DNA of 64,000 bases from Sulfurovum sp. FS08-3 (GCA_000830175.1 JQIS01000009.1:315383-379382), one strand, 5' to 3'. Positions 1-9,249 are shown, counted from the stretch's first letter. Made by a program: numbers and translations. The notes: a model not told the origin generated them from the sequence alone.

Positions 1-80
1 GCGAATTTTTAGACTCTTTTTAATGGTCTAATTGAAGTTTCTATGCTAGAATACAACCAAAAATTAATCTTGGAGCTACC

Positions 81-1277
81 ATGTCGATAGGAAAAATAGC
101 TGTGTTTAGTACCCTAATGCTAGGACTACTCCACGCCAATGAGGATGGGTTACTCAATTTGCTCTCACCCAACAACAAACAGATCCTTGAGTATCAAAAG
201 AAAAAAAATGAACTCGAAAGCGATAAACTCCAAAACAGTTGGATTTCGCCCGTTACGGCTAGTTATACCAAAACCTACTCAGAGCAATACACAACAGGCA
301 GAGTCGATACGGGAAGCTTTAGTATCGGGATAGATCAGCCTATCTTCAAATCGGGTGGTATCTACTTTGCTATCAAATACTCCGATGCGGTTCGTAATCT
401 CAATGGTGTCACGATTGATATAGCCCAAAAAGAGATGATTGTCAATGCCCTCTCCATTCTCTACAATATCAAAAAACTCACATTACAAAAAGCCAAATTG
501 GCACTACTCGTCAAAAACGATGAGATTGATATACGACAAAAGCGTGATAGCTACAACAACGGCTTGATTGACAGTAGCTTTTTGGATCAGGCTATCCTCA
601 AAAAGAACTCCGATGAGACACAACTTTTGGAGCTTGACCTCACGATTGCTAAACTCAAAAATGATTTTTCACTTCTAAGCGATAAAAATCCCGATAGCAT
701 CAAGTTGCCCAAACTCAAACTCATTCAAGCCAAACGCTACAAAGGGCAAAATTTAGAGTTGGTCAAAAAACAATTTGAGGCACGAGAGAAGCAATATAGC
801 TCCAAATTGACATGGACAAAATACCTTCCTACTATCTCCGTACAAGCAAGGTATAGTGATGGGGATCTTAACCCAATGTTTGCCAATGCTCCGCTCAAAG
901 AGGCGTATCACACCTATGGATTTACCATCTCCATACCCTTTAGCATCAACTCCTTTAAAGATGTTGAATCGGCAAAAGTGGCCTATCTTGAAGCCCAAAC
1001 ACGCCTCTTTGAGAAACGCAAAGCCATTGATAATGAGTACAAATTGGCTTTGACCAATCTTGATATTCTCAACAAAAAAATCAATTTGGCTTACAAAGAT
1101 CAACAACTCTATACTCGCCTCTATGGACTTACCAAAAATCTTGAAAAAGCAGGGGAGAAGACGAAGTGGGATACTCAACTCATGTACAACTCCCTCACCA
1201 TCAAAAAATACGATCAGCAAATCTTCGCCATTGATAGAGAGCTACAACTCCTTTCGCTTTATGCTAAGGTCATCTAA
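81..1277 (+). CDS. TolC-family outer membrane efflux protein
   Basis: 398 aa. The N-terminus is a signal peptide (hydrophobic core near residues 5-17, cleavage probably after LLHA). The rest is long amphipathic helix with two similar halves and many Lys/Asn/Leu, as in outer membrane factors of the TolC family, which form the exit duct of type I secretion and RND efflux systems. The length is slightly short for the family (usually 420-480). The start ATG follows a GGAG box. No inner-membrane or periplasmic adaptor partner is in the window; the operon might continue to the left, but only 80 bases are visible there. A hairpin terminator follows the gene. The family assignment is by protein pattern; the cargo is unknown. 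Confidence 0.82.
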   Translation: MSIGKIAVFSTLMLGLLHANEDGLLNLLSPNNKQILEYQKKKNELESDKLQNSWISPVTASYTKTYSEQYTTGRVDTGSFSIGIDQPIFKSGGIYFAIKYSDAVRNLNGVTIDIAQKEMIVNALSILYNIKKLTLQKAKLALLVKNDEIDIRQKRDSYNNGLIDSSFLDQAILKKNSDETQLLELDLTIAKLKNDFSLLSDKNPDSIKLPKLKLIQAKRYKGQNLELVKKQFEAREKQYSSKLTWTKYLPTISVQARYSDGDLNPMFANAPLKEAYHTYGFTISIPFSINSFKDVESAKVAYLEAQTRLFEKRKAIDNEYKLALTNLDILNKKINLAYKDQQLYTRLYGLTKNLEKAGEKTKWDTQLMYNSLTIKKYDQQIFAIDRELQLLSLYAKVI

Positions 1278-1280
1278 AAA

Positions 1281-1313
1281 CAACGCAACAAAACGACTCC
1301 GTTGCATTGTTTT
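1281..1313 (+). terminator. Rho-independent terminator after the TolC-like gene
   Basis: Nine-base stem with one mismatch (CAACGCAAC against GTTGCATTG), then a run of T. It lies 3 bases after the stop of the TolC-like gene. Confidence 0.55.
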
Positions 1314-1396
1314 GTTCCATTTTACTTAAAATTAATTTTTCTATTTGTATAATTAGGTATGAATATCTTCTAGTAATATTTAAAAAAGAGTCCAAT

Positions 1397-3184
1397 ATGC
1401 CTTTTAATCTTGATCATCTCAAATCCCACCACTCCGAACTTCTTGATCTTCTTACCGAAACATTGCCCGATATGCTTTGGGTTAAAGATTTAAACGGAAA
1501 TTACCTCTATGCCAATCAAGCTATTTGCAATGAACTGCTAATGGCAAAAGATACCCAAGAGCCTATTGGTAAAAATGATCTCTTTTTTGCCCTGCGAGAG
1601 CGTCACAAACACAAAGAGAATCCCAATTGGCATACTTTTGGAGAGCTTTGTTTTGATTCTGATAAAACGGTGATTGAGAATGACAAAGCGATGAAATTTG
1701 AGGAGTATGGAAATGTCAAGGGAAAAATGCTCTATTTGGAGGTTTACAAAGCCCCTTTTTATGACAAGAGCGGCAAGATTATCGGCACAGTAGGTGTGGG
1801 TAGAGATATTACTCAACTCAAAAATATTCAATTGGATTTAAGCAAAACACTTCAAGAACTTCAAGCCCAACGAGAGATATTGGAGCATCAAGCCAACTAT
1901 GATTATCTCACTCAATTGCCCAATCGAACGCAATTTATGAATAGACTCTCACAAGTCATCACCCAAAATCTACACAACGGCACAAATTCAGCCTTATTGT
2001 TTATTGATTTGGATCACTTCAAAGAGGTCAATGACTCTTTGGGACACTATATCGGCGATAGGCTTTTGATTGAATTTGCAAAACGCATTCATCCCGTTAT
2101 TGCCAACGAGAATCTATTGGCACGACTAGGAGGCGATGAGTTTTGTCTTATTTTAAGCAATATCGAAGATCTTTGTGAGATTGATACGCTTATTGGACGA
2201 ATTATGAGGCTCATTGATGAACCTTTTGTTATTGAAGAGCATTGGCTCTATGTGGGTATAAGTATCGGTGTCGCCATGTCGCCCAATGATGGCACAAACC
2301 CCGATGAGTTGCTTAAAAATGCTGATGCTGCGATGTACAGTGCCAAAAGGAACGGAAGAAACCGATACGGCTTCTACAATCCCAGTATGACACTCCAATC
2401 AAAGCAACGAATCGGTTTGGAGAGTGCGTTGCGAAAGGCTTTGCATCAAGAGGAGTTTGAACCCTATTTTCAACCTCAAATAGATGCAACTACGGGTGAG
2501 ATTATAGGCATGGAAGTCTTGATGCGGTGGATTAATGGAAGCCGTGTGATTACACCCGATACATTTTTACAACTCGCCGAAGATACAGGAATGATTGTAG
2601 CCATAGATAGGCTCATTATGCAAAAAGCACTCAAACTCTATCTAAAATGGCAAAAATTTGGACTCTATAGTGGAACTATCTCTTTTAATCTTGCAAGTCG
2701 TCAAATCGAAGATAACTCTTTTTTGGAGTTTGTACGCCACACCATTAATCCTGTTTTGGAACGCTACCCCAACTCTATCGAACTCGAAGTGACAGAGACA
2801 CAAATTATGCTTAATCAAAACCGCTTCATCAAAGTCCTTGAATCGCTTCAATCTTTTGGTTTAACCATCTCCATTGATGATTTTGGAACAGGCTACTCCT
2901 CTTTGGCGTATCTCAAAAACTTACCCATAAGCAAACTCAAAATTGACCGCTCTTTTGTAGAAGATTTGCCCCATAATGCCGATGATGCTGTGATTGCAAC
3001 CACCATTATCAATTTAGCTAAAAGTCTCAAGCTCAAAGTCATTGCCGAAGGAGTAGAGAACAAAGCACAAGTTGATTTTTTGGTTCAACATGGATGTTCT
3101 ACCATACAAGGCTACTACTTCTCAAAGGCACTTAATTATCAAGATATGCAAAACTACTTAACAACTCCAACATCTAAAGGTTAA
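1397..3184 (+). CDS. PAS-GGDEF-EAL cyclic-di-GMP signalling protein
   Basis: 595 aa, starting at the ATG of MPFNLDH; the open frame extends upstream but into poor sequence. An N-terminal PAS domain (about residues 10-140, ending in VGRDIT) leads by a short coiled coil to a GGDEF diguanylate cyclase domain with intact GGDEF at 245-249. No RxxD inhibitory site is visible just before it. A C-terminal EAL-type domain follows, with EVL in place of EAL at 373-375 and the downstream DDFGTG and EGVE motifs present. EVL is a known functional variant in phosphodiesterases. There is no membrane segment, so it should be cytosolic, sensing through PAS. Making and degrading c-di-GMP are both possible; which activity dominates cannot be read from sequence. 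Confidence 0.93.
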   Translation: MPFNLDHLKSHHSELLDLLTETLPDMLWVKDLNGNYLYANQAICNELLMAKDTQEPIGKNDLFFALRERHKHKENPNWHTFGELCFDSDKTVIENDKAMKFEEYGNVKGKMLYLEVYKAPFYDKSGKIIGTVGVGRDITQLKNIQLDLSKTLQELQAQREILEHQANYDYLTQLPNRTQFMNRLSQVITQNLHNGTNSALLFIDLDHFKEVNDSLGHYIGDRLLIEFAKRIHPVIANENLLARLGGDEFCLILSNIEDLCEIDTLIGRIMRLIDEPFVIEEHWLYVGISIGVAMSPNDGTNPDELLKNADAAMYSAKRNGRNRYGFYNPSMTLQSKQRIGLESALRKALHQEEFEPYFQPQIDATTGEIIGMEVLMRWINGSRVITPDTFLQLAEDTGMIVAIDRLIMQKALKLYLKWQKFGLYSGTISFNLASRQIEDNSFLEFVRHTINPVLERYPNSIELEVTETQIMLNQNRFIKVLESLQSFGLTISIDDFGTGYSSLAYLKNLPISKLKIDRSFVEDLPHNADDAVIATTIINLAKSLKLKVIAEGVENKAQVDFLVQHGCSTIQGYYFSKALNYQDMQNYLTTPTSKG

Positions 3185-3188
3185 AGCT

Positions 3189-3695
3189 TTGAAATCCCTA
3201 TTTTTTATTCTATCAATCCTCATTCTAACGAGTTGCGACAACACAATGATTGATCGCTTCCATCTCCAAAAAGCTTCGTTTGCCACGCTCCAGCAAACCC
3301 AAAAAATTGCTTTTTTCAAAGAGGGTAGCACCTATGTCGCCATAAACGCTACCTATTTGCAAGAGAAACAATCCTTGGGTTATCGTGCCAACAGTGACGA
3401 CAAGAGCAAGGGCGAGAGATTTGTTGTGGGTATTTTTTTGGGAGATGTCAATGTGACGTTTGAAGATATGAACATTACGCTCAACAATCAACCACCTCTT
3501 GAAGTAACAAAACTCGATTCTAATGATAAGCATTTGCTCACCATTCCCATGCAAAACGGTTGGAGTCACTACTATCTCGTTAGGTTTGCTTATATCGAGC
3601 AAAAAACCATTAATCTAACCGTTACCCTAGAGGGGGAAGAGAAAAAAAACAAAAAATTCTACAAAGTTGCACGCTATTTACTAGAGCCTAAATAG
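3189..3695 (+). CDS. Predicted lipoprotein, function unknown
   Basis: 168 aa, starting at a TTG 4 bases after the preceding stop, so probably co-transcribed with the PAS-GGDEF-EAL gene. The N-terminus has a lipoprotein signal peptide with lipobox LTSC, so Cys16 would be lipidated. The rest is mostly beta-strand-like ([21 protein letters not shown]). I do not recognise a family. The close spacing suggests a possible envelope partner of the c-di-GMP protein, but that is inference only. Confidence 0.7.
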   Translation: MKSLFFILSILILTSCDNTMIDRFHLQKASFATLQQTQKIAFFKEGSTYVAINATYLQEKQSLGYRANSDDKSKGERFVVGIFLGDVNVTFEDMNITLNNQPPLEVTKLDSNDKHLLTIPMQNGWSHYYLVRFAYIEQKTINLTVTLEGEEKKNKKFYKVARYLLEPK

Positions 3696-3703
3696 CCTTT
3701 GGG

Positions 3704-3709
3704 TATAAT
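3704..3709 (+). promoter_or_regulatory. -10 box for efp
   Basis: TATAAT 25 bases upstream of the efp ATG, with an AGAGGAGC ribosome site between. No clear -35, as is usual for Campylobacterota promoters. Confidence 0.5.
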
Positions 3710-3733
3710 GACGCAAAAAATAGAGGAGCTACT

Positions 3734-4297
3734 ATGGCTACAATATCCATGGGTGATATCAAAAAGGGAGTACGACTTGAAATTGATGGCAACCCTTTTA
3801 AGGTCATTGAATTTCAACACGTTAAACCAGGAAAAGGTGCTGCTTTTGTACGCATGAAAATTAGAAATTTGGCTACAAGTAAAGTAATCGAGAAGACCGT
3901 TCATGCGGGGGATAAATTTGAAGTACCCAATTTGGTACAAAAAACGATGCAATACCTCTACGATGATGGTGATTTTTTGCAATTTATGGACACAACAAGC
4001 TACGAACAAATTGGTTTAACGCACGATCAAGTGGGCGAAGTGTTTGACTTTATGATTGATGGAATGGAAGCGGATATTTTATTTCACAACGGTTCACCTA
4101 TTGCCGTCGAGATAGCTCAAACGGTTGTGCTTGAGGTGGTTGATACACCACCCAACTTCAAAGGCGATTCACAAGGGGGCAAAAAACCAGCCACTCTTGA
4201 AAGCGGTGCAGTCGTACAAGTCCCATTCCATGTCCTTACAGGCGAGAAAATCAAAGTCGATACGGTAGAGGGTAAATATCTCGAAAAGGCAAAATAG
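3734..4297 (+). CDS. efp: Elongation factor P
   Basis: 187 aa, the normal length. EF-P binds ribosomes stalled on polyproline stretches and restores peptide bond formation. The KOW-like N-terminal domain carries the loop KPGKGAAF, whose Lys is the usual site of beta-lysylation or related modification. It is followed by two OB domains ending in [13 protein letters not shown]. Strong ribosome site (GAGGAG) 7 bases before the ATG and its own -10 box. msrA begins 2 bases after the stop, so the two form an operon. Confidence 0.97.
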   Translation: MATISMGDIKKGVRLEIDGNPFKVIEFQHVKPGKGAAFVRMKIRNLATSKVIEKTVHAGDKFEVPNLVQKTMQYLYDDGDFLQFMDTTSYEQIGLTHDQVGEVFDFMIDGMEADILFHNGSPIAVEIAQTVVLEVVDTPPNFKGDSQGGKKPATLESGAVVQVPFHVLTGEKIKVDTVEGKYLEKAK

Positions 4298-4299
4298 TC

Positions 4300-4830
4300 A
4301 TGGCGCATAAGCAACTTGTATTGGGTGGAGGATGCTTTTGGTGTCTTGAAGCGGTATTCGAGAGGATTGAAGGGGTCGAAGATGTCGTAAGCGGTTACGC
4401 CAACGGCTCTACGCCAAACCCCAATTACCACTTAGTTTGTTCGGGCAATACAGGTCATGCAGAGGTTGTCAAAATCACCTACGACGATAGCGTGGTTTCA
4501 ACCAGAGAACTTTTGGAAATCTTTTTTGCCATTCACAATCCTACGACGCTCAATGCCCAAGGGGCTGACAAGGGTACACAATACCGCTCAACGGTTTTGT
4601 TTGAAGAGGCTCAAACGCAAGAGCTAACGCATACCATCATCGAAGCAATACAAAAAGATTTTGATGATACAATCGTCACCGTTATAGAGAAGCTTGATAC
4701 CTTCTACGAAGCCGAAGCCTATCATCAAGACTACTATCGCCGCAATCCAACACAAGGCTACTGTATGGCAGTGATTGCTCCCAAAGTTGCCAAAGCCAAT
4801 GAAAAATTTAAAGACAAAATCAAAAATTAG
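4300..4830 (+). CDS. msrA: Peptide-methionine (S)-S-oxide reductase MsrA
   Basis: 176 aa. Reduces methionine-S-sulfoxide in proteins and restores oxidised methionine. The catalytic GGCFWCLE motif is at residues 10-17 (nucleophilic Cys), with the family signatures VVSGYANG, GHAEVVKI and a Tyr-rich tail (YHQDYYRRNP). A single domain with no MsrB fusion and no signal peptide, so cytosolic. Follows efp by 2 bases. Its stop overlaps the convergent hemD stop by 4 bases. Confidence 0.96.
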   Translation: MAHKQLVLGGGCFWCLEAVFERIEGVEDVVSGYANGSTPNPNYHLVCSGNTGHAEVVKITYDDSVVSTRELLEIFFAIHNPTTLNAQGADKGTQYRSTVLFEEAQTQELTHTIIEAIQKDFDDTIVTVIEKLDTFYEAEAYHQDYYRRNPTQGYCMAVIAPKVAKANEKFKDKIKN

Positions 4831-5471
4831 CTCTTTTGTATCTCCAAAGCTTTTGCAATACACGCCTCAATAAGCGGTTGCGAAGCGAGGTGATAGATGC
4901 TGTTTTGGGGCAAATGTTGGCTTGAAACCTCTCCAATAGCAACCACCTCATAGCTACTATCCCAACCAAAATTTTGAATAAAACACTTGAGTGTTGAGGG
5001 AGAGGTGATGATGATAATAGAGCCTTTGGGCGGTTTTTGGCTAGGCAAATAGGCTTTGCATCGGGTGCGATAGATAATTTGCTCCTCAATATCAATACGG
5101 GTCTCTTTTAAAATTTTTGCAATATCACTTGATACCTCTTGAGGGCGTAAATAGAGAAGTTTTTTATCAAAAAATCGCTCCACAATATCGTTTCTCAAGA
5201 CTTCACCGTAAAACTCTTTGGCACTGTGTATCACCTCAAACCCCAAATCAATAAGCGTTTGCGTGGTGGCTTTGCCAATCGAGAGGGCAGGGTAGTCGAT
5301 GATGTGAGGATTGATGGAAAAGGCGGTTATTACGGCTTGTTTGGAGGTGAAGATTAGGGTATCTCTATCTTTTAAATTTATCGTATCGGTTGTGCTTTTA
5401 AATTCAATAATAGGTAGATTTTCAACCCCCTCATAGGGAGTAGGGGAGAGTAGATAGATAGCCCTATTCAT
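4827..5471 (-). CDS. hemD: Uroporphyrinogen-III synthase
   Basis: 214 aa from the ATG of MNRAIYLLSPTPYEG; a longer reading exists but enters the upstream CDF gene. HemD cyclises hydroxymethylbilane to uroporphyrinogen III in the haem, sirohaem and cobalamin route. Support comes from the bilobal pattern: LIFTSKQAVITAF, SIGKATTQTLIDLGF, LYLRPQEVSSDI, and the C-terminal IIIITSPSTLKCF and VAIGEVSSQHL. HemD is poorly conserved overall, but these strand-turn signatures are typical. Overlaps the stop of the CDF gene by 8 bases and converges on msrA. hemA lies 40 kb away in the same window. Confidence 0.85.
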   Translation of the reverse strand: MNRAIYLLSPTPYEGVENLPIIEFKSTTDTINLKDRDTLIFTSKQAVITAFSINPHIIDYPALSIGKATTQTLIDLGFEVIHSAKEFYGEVLRNDIVERFFDKKLLYLRPQEVSSDIAKILKETRIDIEEQIIYRTRCKAYLPSQKPPKGSIIIITSPSTLKCFIQNFGWDSSYEVVAIGEVSSQHLPQNSIYHLASQPLIEACIAKALEIQKS

Positions 5472-6387
5472 GGTTTTTAACAAGGCTATGTTTTGTACCG
5501 TAAAGCAGGGCTTCGTTAATATCTTCATCATCATAGGGGTCAAAGTGCGGGGTGATAATCCAACGTCTATTTTTTTGGAGTTTCATCATCGCTTCTTCCA
5601 CCTCATCGGCAATCCTATGGGCTTCAAGCAAAAGCATATTGGGTCTAAGTACCATGTGAAACTCTACAAAATTGGTCGTTCCATCGGTTCGAGTTTTGAG
5701 CCAATGGTGGCTTGTAATCTCTTGGTGCGAACTTAAAATTGCTTCAATCCCATCGACTACCTCTTTTTCGAGAGCCTTATCAAGGAGTATCTCAATCCCT
5801 TCGATAATAATCTCATAGGCACTGTAGATAATATAAAGCCCAATAAAAAAACCAAACAGAGCATCAATAGCTTCTATCCCCGTAGCATAGACAAGCACCA
5901 ACGCTACCAAAATCACCGCATTGCTCCACAAATCGGTTTTGTAGTGCAACGCATCGGCTTTGATGACGATATTATCGGTCGCATTGGCTACTCTAAGAAG
6001 ATACTTCACCAAAGCATACGTAATCACGATAGAAAAAAGCATCACGCCCATAGAGGGTAAAAGCAGTGTCGTAGGGGTGCTATGAAGTGCTTTTTGGATT
6101 GATTCGTAGATGATGTAGAGTCCCGAAATGGTAATAACCGTCCCCTCTATTACCGCTGCGATGGCTTGTACTTTGCCTTTGCCGTATTGATAGTTGCTAG
6201 AGGGATCCTCTTCGGCTTTTTTGATAGCAAAAAAGTTTAAAATTGAGACGAGACTATCGAGCAATGAATCAATAGCCGATGCCAAAAGAGCAACAGAACC
6301 GCTCAGCAAAGCAACAATCAACTTCACAAAAACCAAAATAACCGCAACACTACTAGAAACAACGGTTGCTTTTTTTTGCGGTGACAT
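5464..6387 (-). CDS. Cation diffusion facilitator (FieF-like) metal efflux transporter
   Basis: 307 aa with about six membrane segments. The site A residues of zinc/iron exporters are visible: DSLLD in helix 2 and HYKTD in helix 5. A cytosolic C-terminal domain begins near residue 210 and carries HHWLKTRTDG and EFHMVLRP. CDF proteins exchange Zn2+, Fe2+ or similar ions for protons. The DxxxD/HxxxD pattern fits the Zn/Fe group, but the metal is not certain. Sits in a tight minus-strand run: YggS-like, CDF, hemD, with a 1-base overlap to YggS. Confidence 0.93.
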   Translation of the reverse strand: MSPQKKATVVSSSVAVILVFVKLIVALLSGSVALLASAIDSLLDSLVSILNFFAIKKAEEDPSSNYQYGKGKVQAIAAVIEGTVITISGLYIIYESIQKALHSTPTTLLLPSMGVMLFSIVITYALVKYLLRVANATDNIVIKADALHYKTDLWSNAVILVALVLVYATGIEAIDALFGFFIGLYIIYSAYEIIIEGIEILLDKALEKEVVDGIEAILSSHQEITSHHWLKTRTDGTTNFVEFHMVLRPNMLLLEAHRIADEVEEAMMKLQKNRRWIITPHFDPYDDEDINEALLYGTKHSLVKNHE

Positions 6388-7058
6388 TACGCCTCTCCTT
6401 CAAAGAGAGCAGAACCTACCCGTATTAGGTTTGAACCGCATCGAATGGCTAGTTCATAATCGCCACTCATACCCATCGAACAAATAGTAGCGTGGGGCAA
6501 GGTTTCAAAGAGGCTATAGGTATCTTCAAAGCTTTTTTGGGTGAGCGTCTCATCCATAGCTCCGATACTCATCACCCCTTTGAGTGTGATATGGGGGCAT
6601 TGTTCCATAATCTGTGCATAAACATCTTTGGCTTCTTCGAGGCTTACCCCTGCCTTTGCCTCTTCATTGGCGGAGTTGATTTGAAGCAAAGCATTCAATG
6701 AAGCATTTTTTTCACCTAATCGCTTGTCAATCGCCAAAGCCAACTCCAATGAATCGATCGATTGTACTAAAAAAGGATTAATTTCAATCAATTTATTAAT
6801 CTTATTTTTTTGCAACCGTCCAATAAAATGCCACTCCAACGGCAACGCTTCAAGTTCCACGCTTCGAGCTTCAAGTTGTTGCACTTGATTCTCCCCAAAG
6901 GCTCTTTGTCCTAGTTGATACAATGCTTTGATAGAGTCTGTATCGGAGTATTTACCTACACCCACAAGCTTGACAATATGATGTCCGCTTACACTCAAAC
7001 GTGCTTTTTCAATCTTTTGTATGACATTTTCCAAATTTTTTTGCAGTTGTTTGTTCAT
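6387..7058 (-). CDS. YggS/PLPBP-family pyridoxal-phosphate homeostasis protein
   Basis: 223 aa, the usual length. Single alanine-racemase-like TIM barrel with the PLP lysine in VGVGKYSDTDSI, then GENQVQQL, WHFIGRLQKNK, LLQIN, GVMSIGAMDE and the C-terminal IRVGSALFEGEA. The family binds PLP without known enzymatic turnover and buffers free PLP and amino-acid pools. First gene of the minus-strand run leading to the CDF transporter and hemD; the TTTTTTCTCC-type spacer upstream holds an A/G-rich ribosome site on the minus strand. Confidence 0.94.
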   Translation of the reverse strand: MNKQLQKNLENVIQKIEKARLSVSGHHIVKLVGVGKYSDTDSIKALYQLGQRAFGENQVQQLEARSVELEALPLEWHFIGRLQKNKINKLIEINPFLVQSIDSLELALAIDKRLGEKNASLNALLQINSANEEAKAGVSLEEAKDVYAQIMEQCPHITLKGVMSIGAMDETLTQKSFEDTYSLFETLPHATICSMGMSGDYELAIRCGSNLIRVGSALFEGEA

Positions 7059-7174
7059 ATAATTTTCTCCTTTTTTATTGTCTAATAGTATCTAAATTAT
7101 AATTTAACCTGATTTATCTTTGTGCCACCTCTTCACAAAACATCAACTCCCACCCTTTGAAAACAAGAGCTACA

Positions 7175-7303
7175 ATGCCTTTGTTTTTGAGCTTATTAAA
7201 TAGGTTTTCTTTGGTTATTTTTTTGCTCTTTTTTGGTTTTATTGTGGCGTATTTTAAACCTTATATGCCATCTCCTATTCGCTCCCAAAGCAAAGTTCAA
7301 TGA
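7175..7303 (+). CDS. Possible small membrane peptide
   Basis: 42 aa, below the usual gene-calling limit. One strong hydrophobic stretch (residues 10-27, VIFLLFFGFIVAYF) followed by a basic tail (RSQSKVQ). No clear ribosome site and no recognised family. It occupies the spacer between the YggS-like gene and the truncated HEPN gene, where nothing else is seen. Could be a chance frame in T-rich DNA. Confidence 0.25.
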   Translation: MPLFLSLLNRFSLVIFLLFFGFIVAYFKPYMPSPIRSQSKVQ

Positions 7304-7307
7304 GTCG

Positions 7308-7457
7308 TTATTGTTGCAATTCGAAATAGACTTTATCTATATCAATGGCAATCTCTTCACTGTTATAAGCTTCAAATAAATGTTTGCCACTATTTAAATC
7401 AATAATTGCTTTGTATAAAAACATATCGGCACTGCACTTAATATCACTTTTGTTCAT
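7308..7457 (-). pseudogene. Truncated HEPN-domain partner of the MNT gene
   Basis: 49 codons from an ATG that overlaps the end of the MNT gene by 14 bases, the normal arrangement of MNT-HEPN pairs. The start of the protein (ADMFLYKAIIDLNSG, then IDIDKVYFELQQ) is like the N-terminal half of HEPN toxins, where the FxxQQ helix precedes the conserved core. The frame stops right after LQQ, and the downstream sequence does not continue the domain in another frame that I could find. The RxxxxH catalytic motif is therefore missing and the toxin should be inactive. A small intact protein of unknown use cannot be excluded. Confidence 0.6.
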
Positions 7458-7767
7458 AAAGTACCACCCCTTTGTGCCTAGCATTATAGAGGGCTGTGTT
7501 TATCCAATTCTCATCACTGTGGCTCATAAAATAGTCATAACTTTCCACCAAAATATCTTTGGGCAGTTTAATGTCTTTGAGAGCTTCTCGAATGATTGAT
7601 TTTCGTTTGCGTTTAGAGATTTGCCCTTTTTCAATCACACAAATATCTAAATCACTATGCTCATCAGGAATCCCATACGCATAACTGCCAAAGAGTATTA
7701 CTTGATAAGGATTTAGGGGCTTTAGTCTATCTGTGATTTGAGTTTTGAGCTTTTCTATATCTAGCAT
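7444..7767 (-). CDS. MNT-type nucleotidyltransferase (antitoxin of a HEPN pair)
   Basis: 107 aa. Minimal nucleotidyltransferase fold with the signature LFGSYAYG followed by SDLDICV (GSx10DxD) near residues 26-42. In MNT-HEPN TA modules this protein neutralises the HEPN RNase, in some systems by AMPylation. The HEPN gene downstream is cut short, so this antitoxin seems to have outlived its toxin. It resembles the other two MNT genes in this window only in the core motif. It follows a spacer of about 350 bases with no clear gene. Confidence 0.88.
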   Translation of the reverse strand: MLDIEKLKTQITDRLKPLNPYQVILFGSYAYGIPDEHSDLDICVIEKGQISKRKRKSIIREALKDIKLPKDILVESYDYFMSHSDENWINTALYNARHKGVVLYEQK

Positions 7768-8113
7768 CTTGACCTCCTTTTTGGTTGTTGTACCATATTT
7801 TCACAACACTCCCTTTCGTTCCACAATTTGATTATGGAGTACAGATGTATTGAACTCCAGACCATCTTATATACAAATGAGTTAATAATCAGGACTCTTA
7901 AGACAATTAGTGAGGTATAAAATAGTCTCTTGTAATGGCTCATCTACATGCCATATGAGTTCTAAACCTTCATTTTGTTTAGAATATTCAATTACAGATG
8001 CAAGTAATTTGCCCATAAAAAAAGATATAAAATATCATAGCAAAAATTTGATACAATATTCCTTATCCATTAAGTCAAGTTGGTGTATCCAAAAAAGGCA
8101 AAAATCAAAAGAT
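7768..8113. other. Gene-poor spacer between the MNT gene and rseP
   Basis: About 350 bases. The only suggestive frame is on the minus strand: 44 codons from 8016 to 7882, with a protein-like composition (GLELIWHVDEP). A stop codon upstream interrupts the same frame, which otherwise continues to another ATG near 8074. This may be the end of a decayed gene. Longer open frames here on either strand have poor coding character. No hairpin terminator or RNA gene was seen. Confidence 0.4.
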
Positions 8114-9172
8114 TTATCCCCCTCCCATGAGTCTGTTTATATCATTAAATAGCCCGATAAGCATAAGTGCAATAAGTATCATCCACCCCGCAATCGTAAA
8201 TCGTAGCATCATCTCCAAACTCGGGGCTTTGTGGGTAATCATTTCGTAGAGATTAAACATAATATGCCCTCCATCGAGTGCAGGAATAGGCAAGAGATTG
8301 AGTACTCCTAGATTGACCGAAACCAAAGCGGCAAAAGAGAGCAGGGCGAGGAGTCCCATGTTTGAAGCTTGGGCTGTGACATCGACAATCGTAATCACAC
8401 CTCCCAATTTGTCCAAACCTACCGCACCTGTAATAAGCTTTTTGACACTCTCAAAGATAAGGGTTGATGCCCAAACAGTCTTATCCCACGCATAGACAAT
8501 AGAATCCATAAAACCATAATGCACAATCGTCGTATCGCCCGAAAAAACAATACCCACAATCTTGCGTTGGATAGCTTCGCCGTAGATATTTTGGTCGGTT
8601 ATGACCTTTGAGGTAAGGCGGGTATCGATAATTTTTCCCTTACGCTCAATTCTAAAATCCATCGTATCGTTAGCCTTTTCTATCGTATTGCCAATATCTT
8701 CCCAATAGGCAATGGGGGTGTTATTGATTTGGATAATCTTATCGCCCTTTTGAAGCCCAGCAACAAGGGCAGGGGAGTCTTTGGAGACCTCTCCGATAAT
8801 GGGCAATGGTTTGGGAATACCCAAATCGGTCATGGCAAGATAGAGCATAAACGCCAAAAAAAAGTTGGCAAAGGGTCCTGCTACCAAAATAAAAATACGT
8901 TGCAGAGGTGTTTTAGTACTGTAGGAGTCGCTATCGAGATTTATTTTTGTAGGGTCGCTATCATCTTGTCCCTTCATTTGGACATAACCGCCTAGCGGGA
9001 TAGCCGAAATACTCCACTGCGTATCTCCAATTTGCCGAGAAAAAAGCTTTTTGCCAAATCCTATACTAAATACCAAAACCTTTACATTCATCGCACGAGC
9101 TGCCAAAAAGTGTCCCAATTCGTGAAAAAAAATCAAAAACGAAAGGACTAAAAGTGAAACTATAAAACTCAT
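8114..9172 (-). CDS. rseP: Site-2 intramembrane metalloprotease RseP
   Basis: 352 aa from the ATG of MSFIVSLL; the open frame continues 55 codons upstream but into the divergent promoter region. Zinc site HELGH lies in the first membrane helix (residues 18-22) and the second active-site motif LDGGH lies near residue 300. One PDZ domain sits between (LVAGLQKGDKIIQINNTPI). RIP proteases cut anti-sigma factors and leftover signal peptides within the inner membrane. Divergent from the membrane signalling cluster at 9284, with about 110 bases between starts. The usual neighbours (dxr, cdsA, bamA) are absent. Confidence 0.95.
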   Translation of the reverse strand: MSFIVSLLVLSFLIFFHELGHFLAARAMNVKVLVFSIGFGKKLFSRQIGDTQWSISAIPLGGYVQMKGQDDSDPTKINLDSDSYSTKTPLQRIFILVAGPFANFFLAFMLYLAMTDLGIPKPLPIIGEVSKDSPALVAGLQKGDKIIQINNTPIAYWEDIGNTIEKANDTMDFRIERKGKIIDTRLTSKVITDQNIYGEAIQRKIVGIVFSGDTTIVHYGFMDSIVYAWDKTVWASTLIFESVKKLITGAVGLDKLGGVITIVDVTAQASNMGLLALLSFAALVSVNLGVLNLLPIPALDGGHIMFNLYEMITHKAPSLEMMLRFTIAGWMILIALMLIGLFNDINRLMGGG

Positions 9173-9243
9173 ATTTTTCCTGTTTGTGTGTTTATAAAGA
9201 GTGATTATAGCATAGAGTTGGCACTTTTTGATTATACTTATGT

Positions 9244-9249
9244 TATAAT
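9244..9249 (+). promoter_or_regulatory. -10 box for the 9284 signalling operon
   Basis: TATAAT 34 bases before the ATG of the first gene, in the divergent spacer shared with rseP. The ribosome site AAGGAGGGG follows. Confidence 0.45.

Noticed and set aside
7882..8074. Possible TGA-recoded (selenocysteine) gene on the minus strand
   Set aside because: Two frames are joined only by a TGA, but there is no SECIS-like hairpin after it and the product has no known selenoprotein pattern. A decayed gene is simpler.
7910..8152. Plus-strand 80-codon frame overlapping the end of rseP
   Set aside because: Amino-acid composition is poor, it overlaps a certain gene, and no ribosome site is present.
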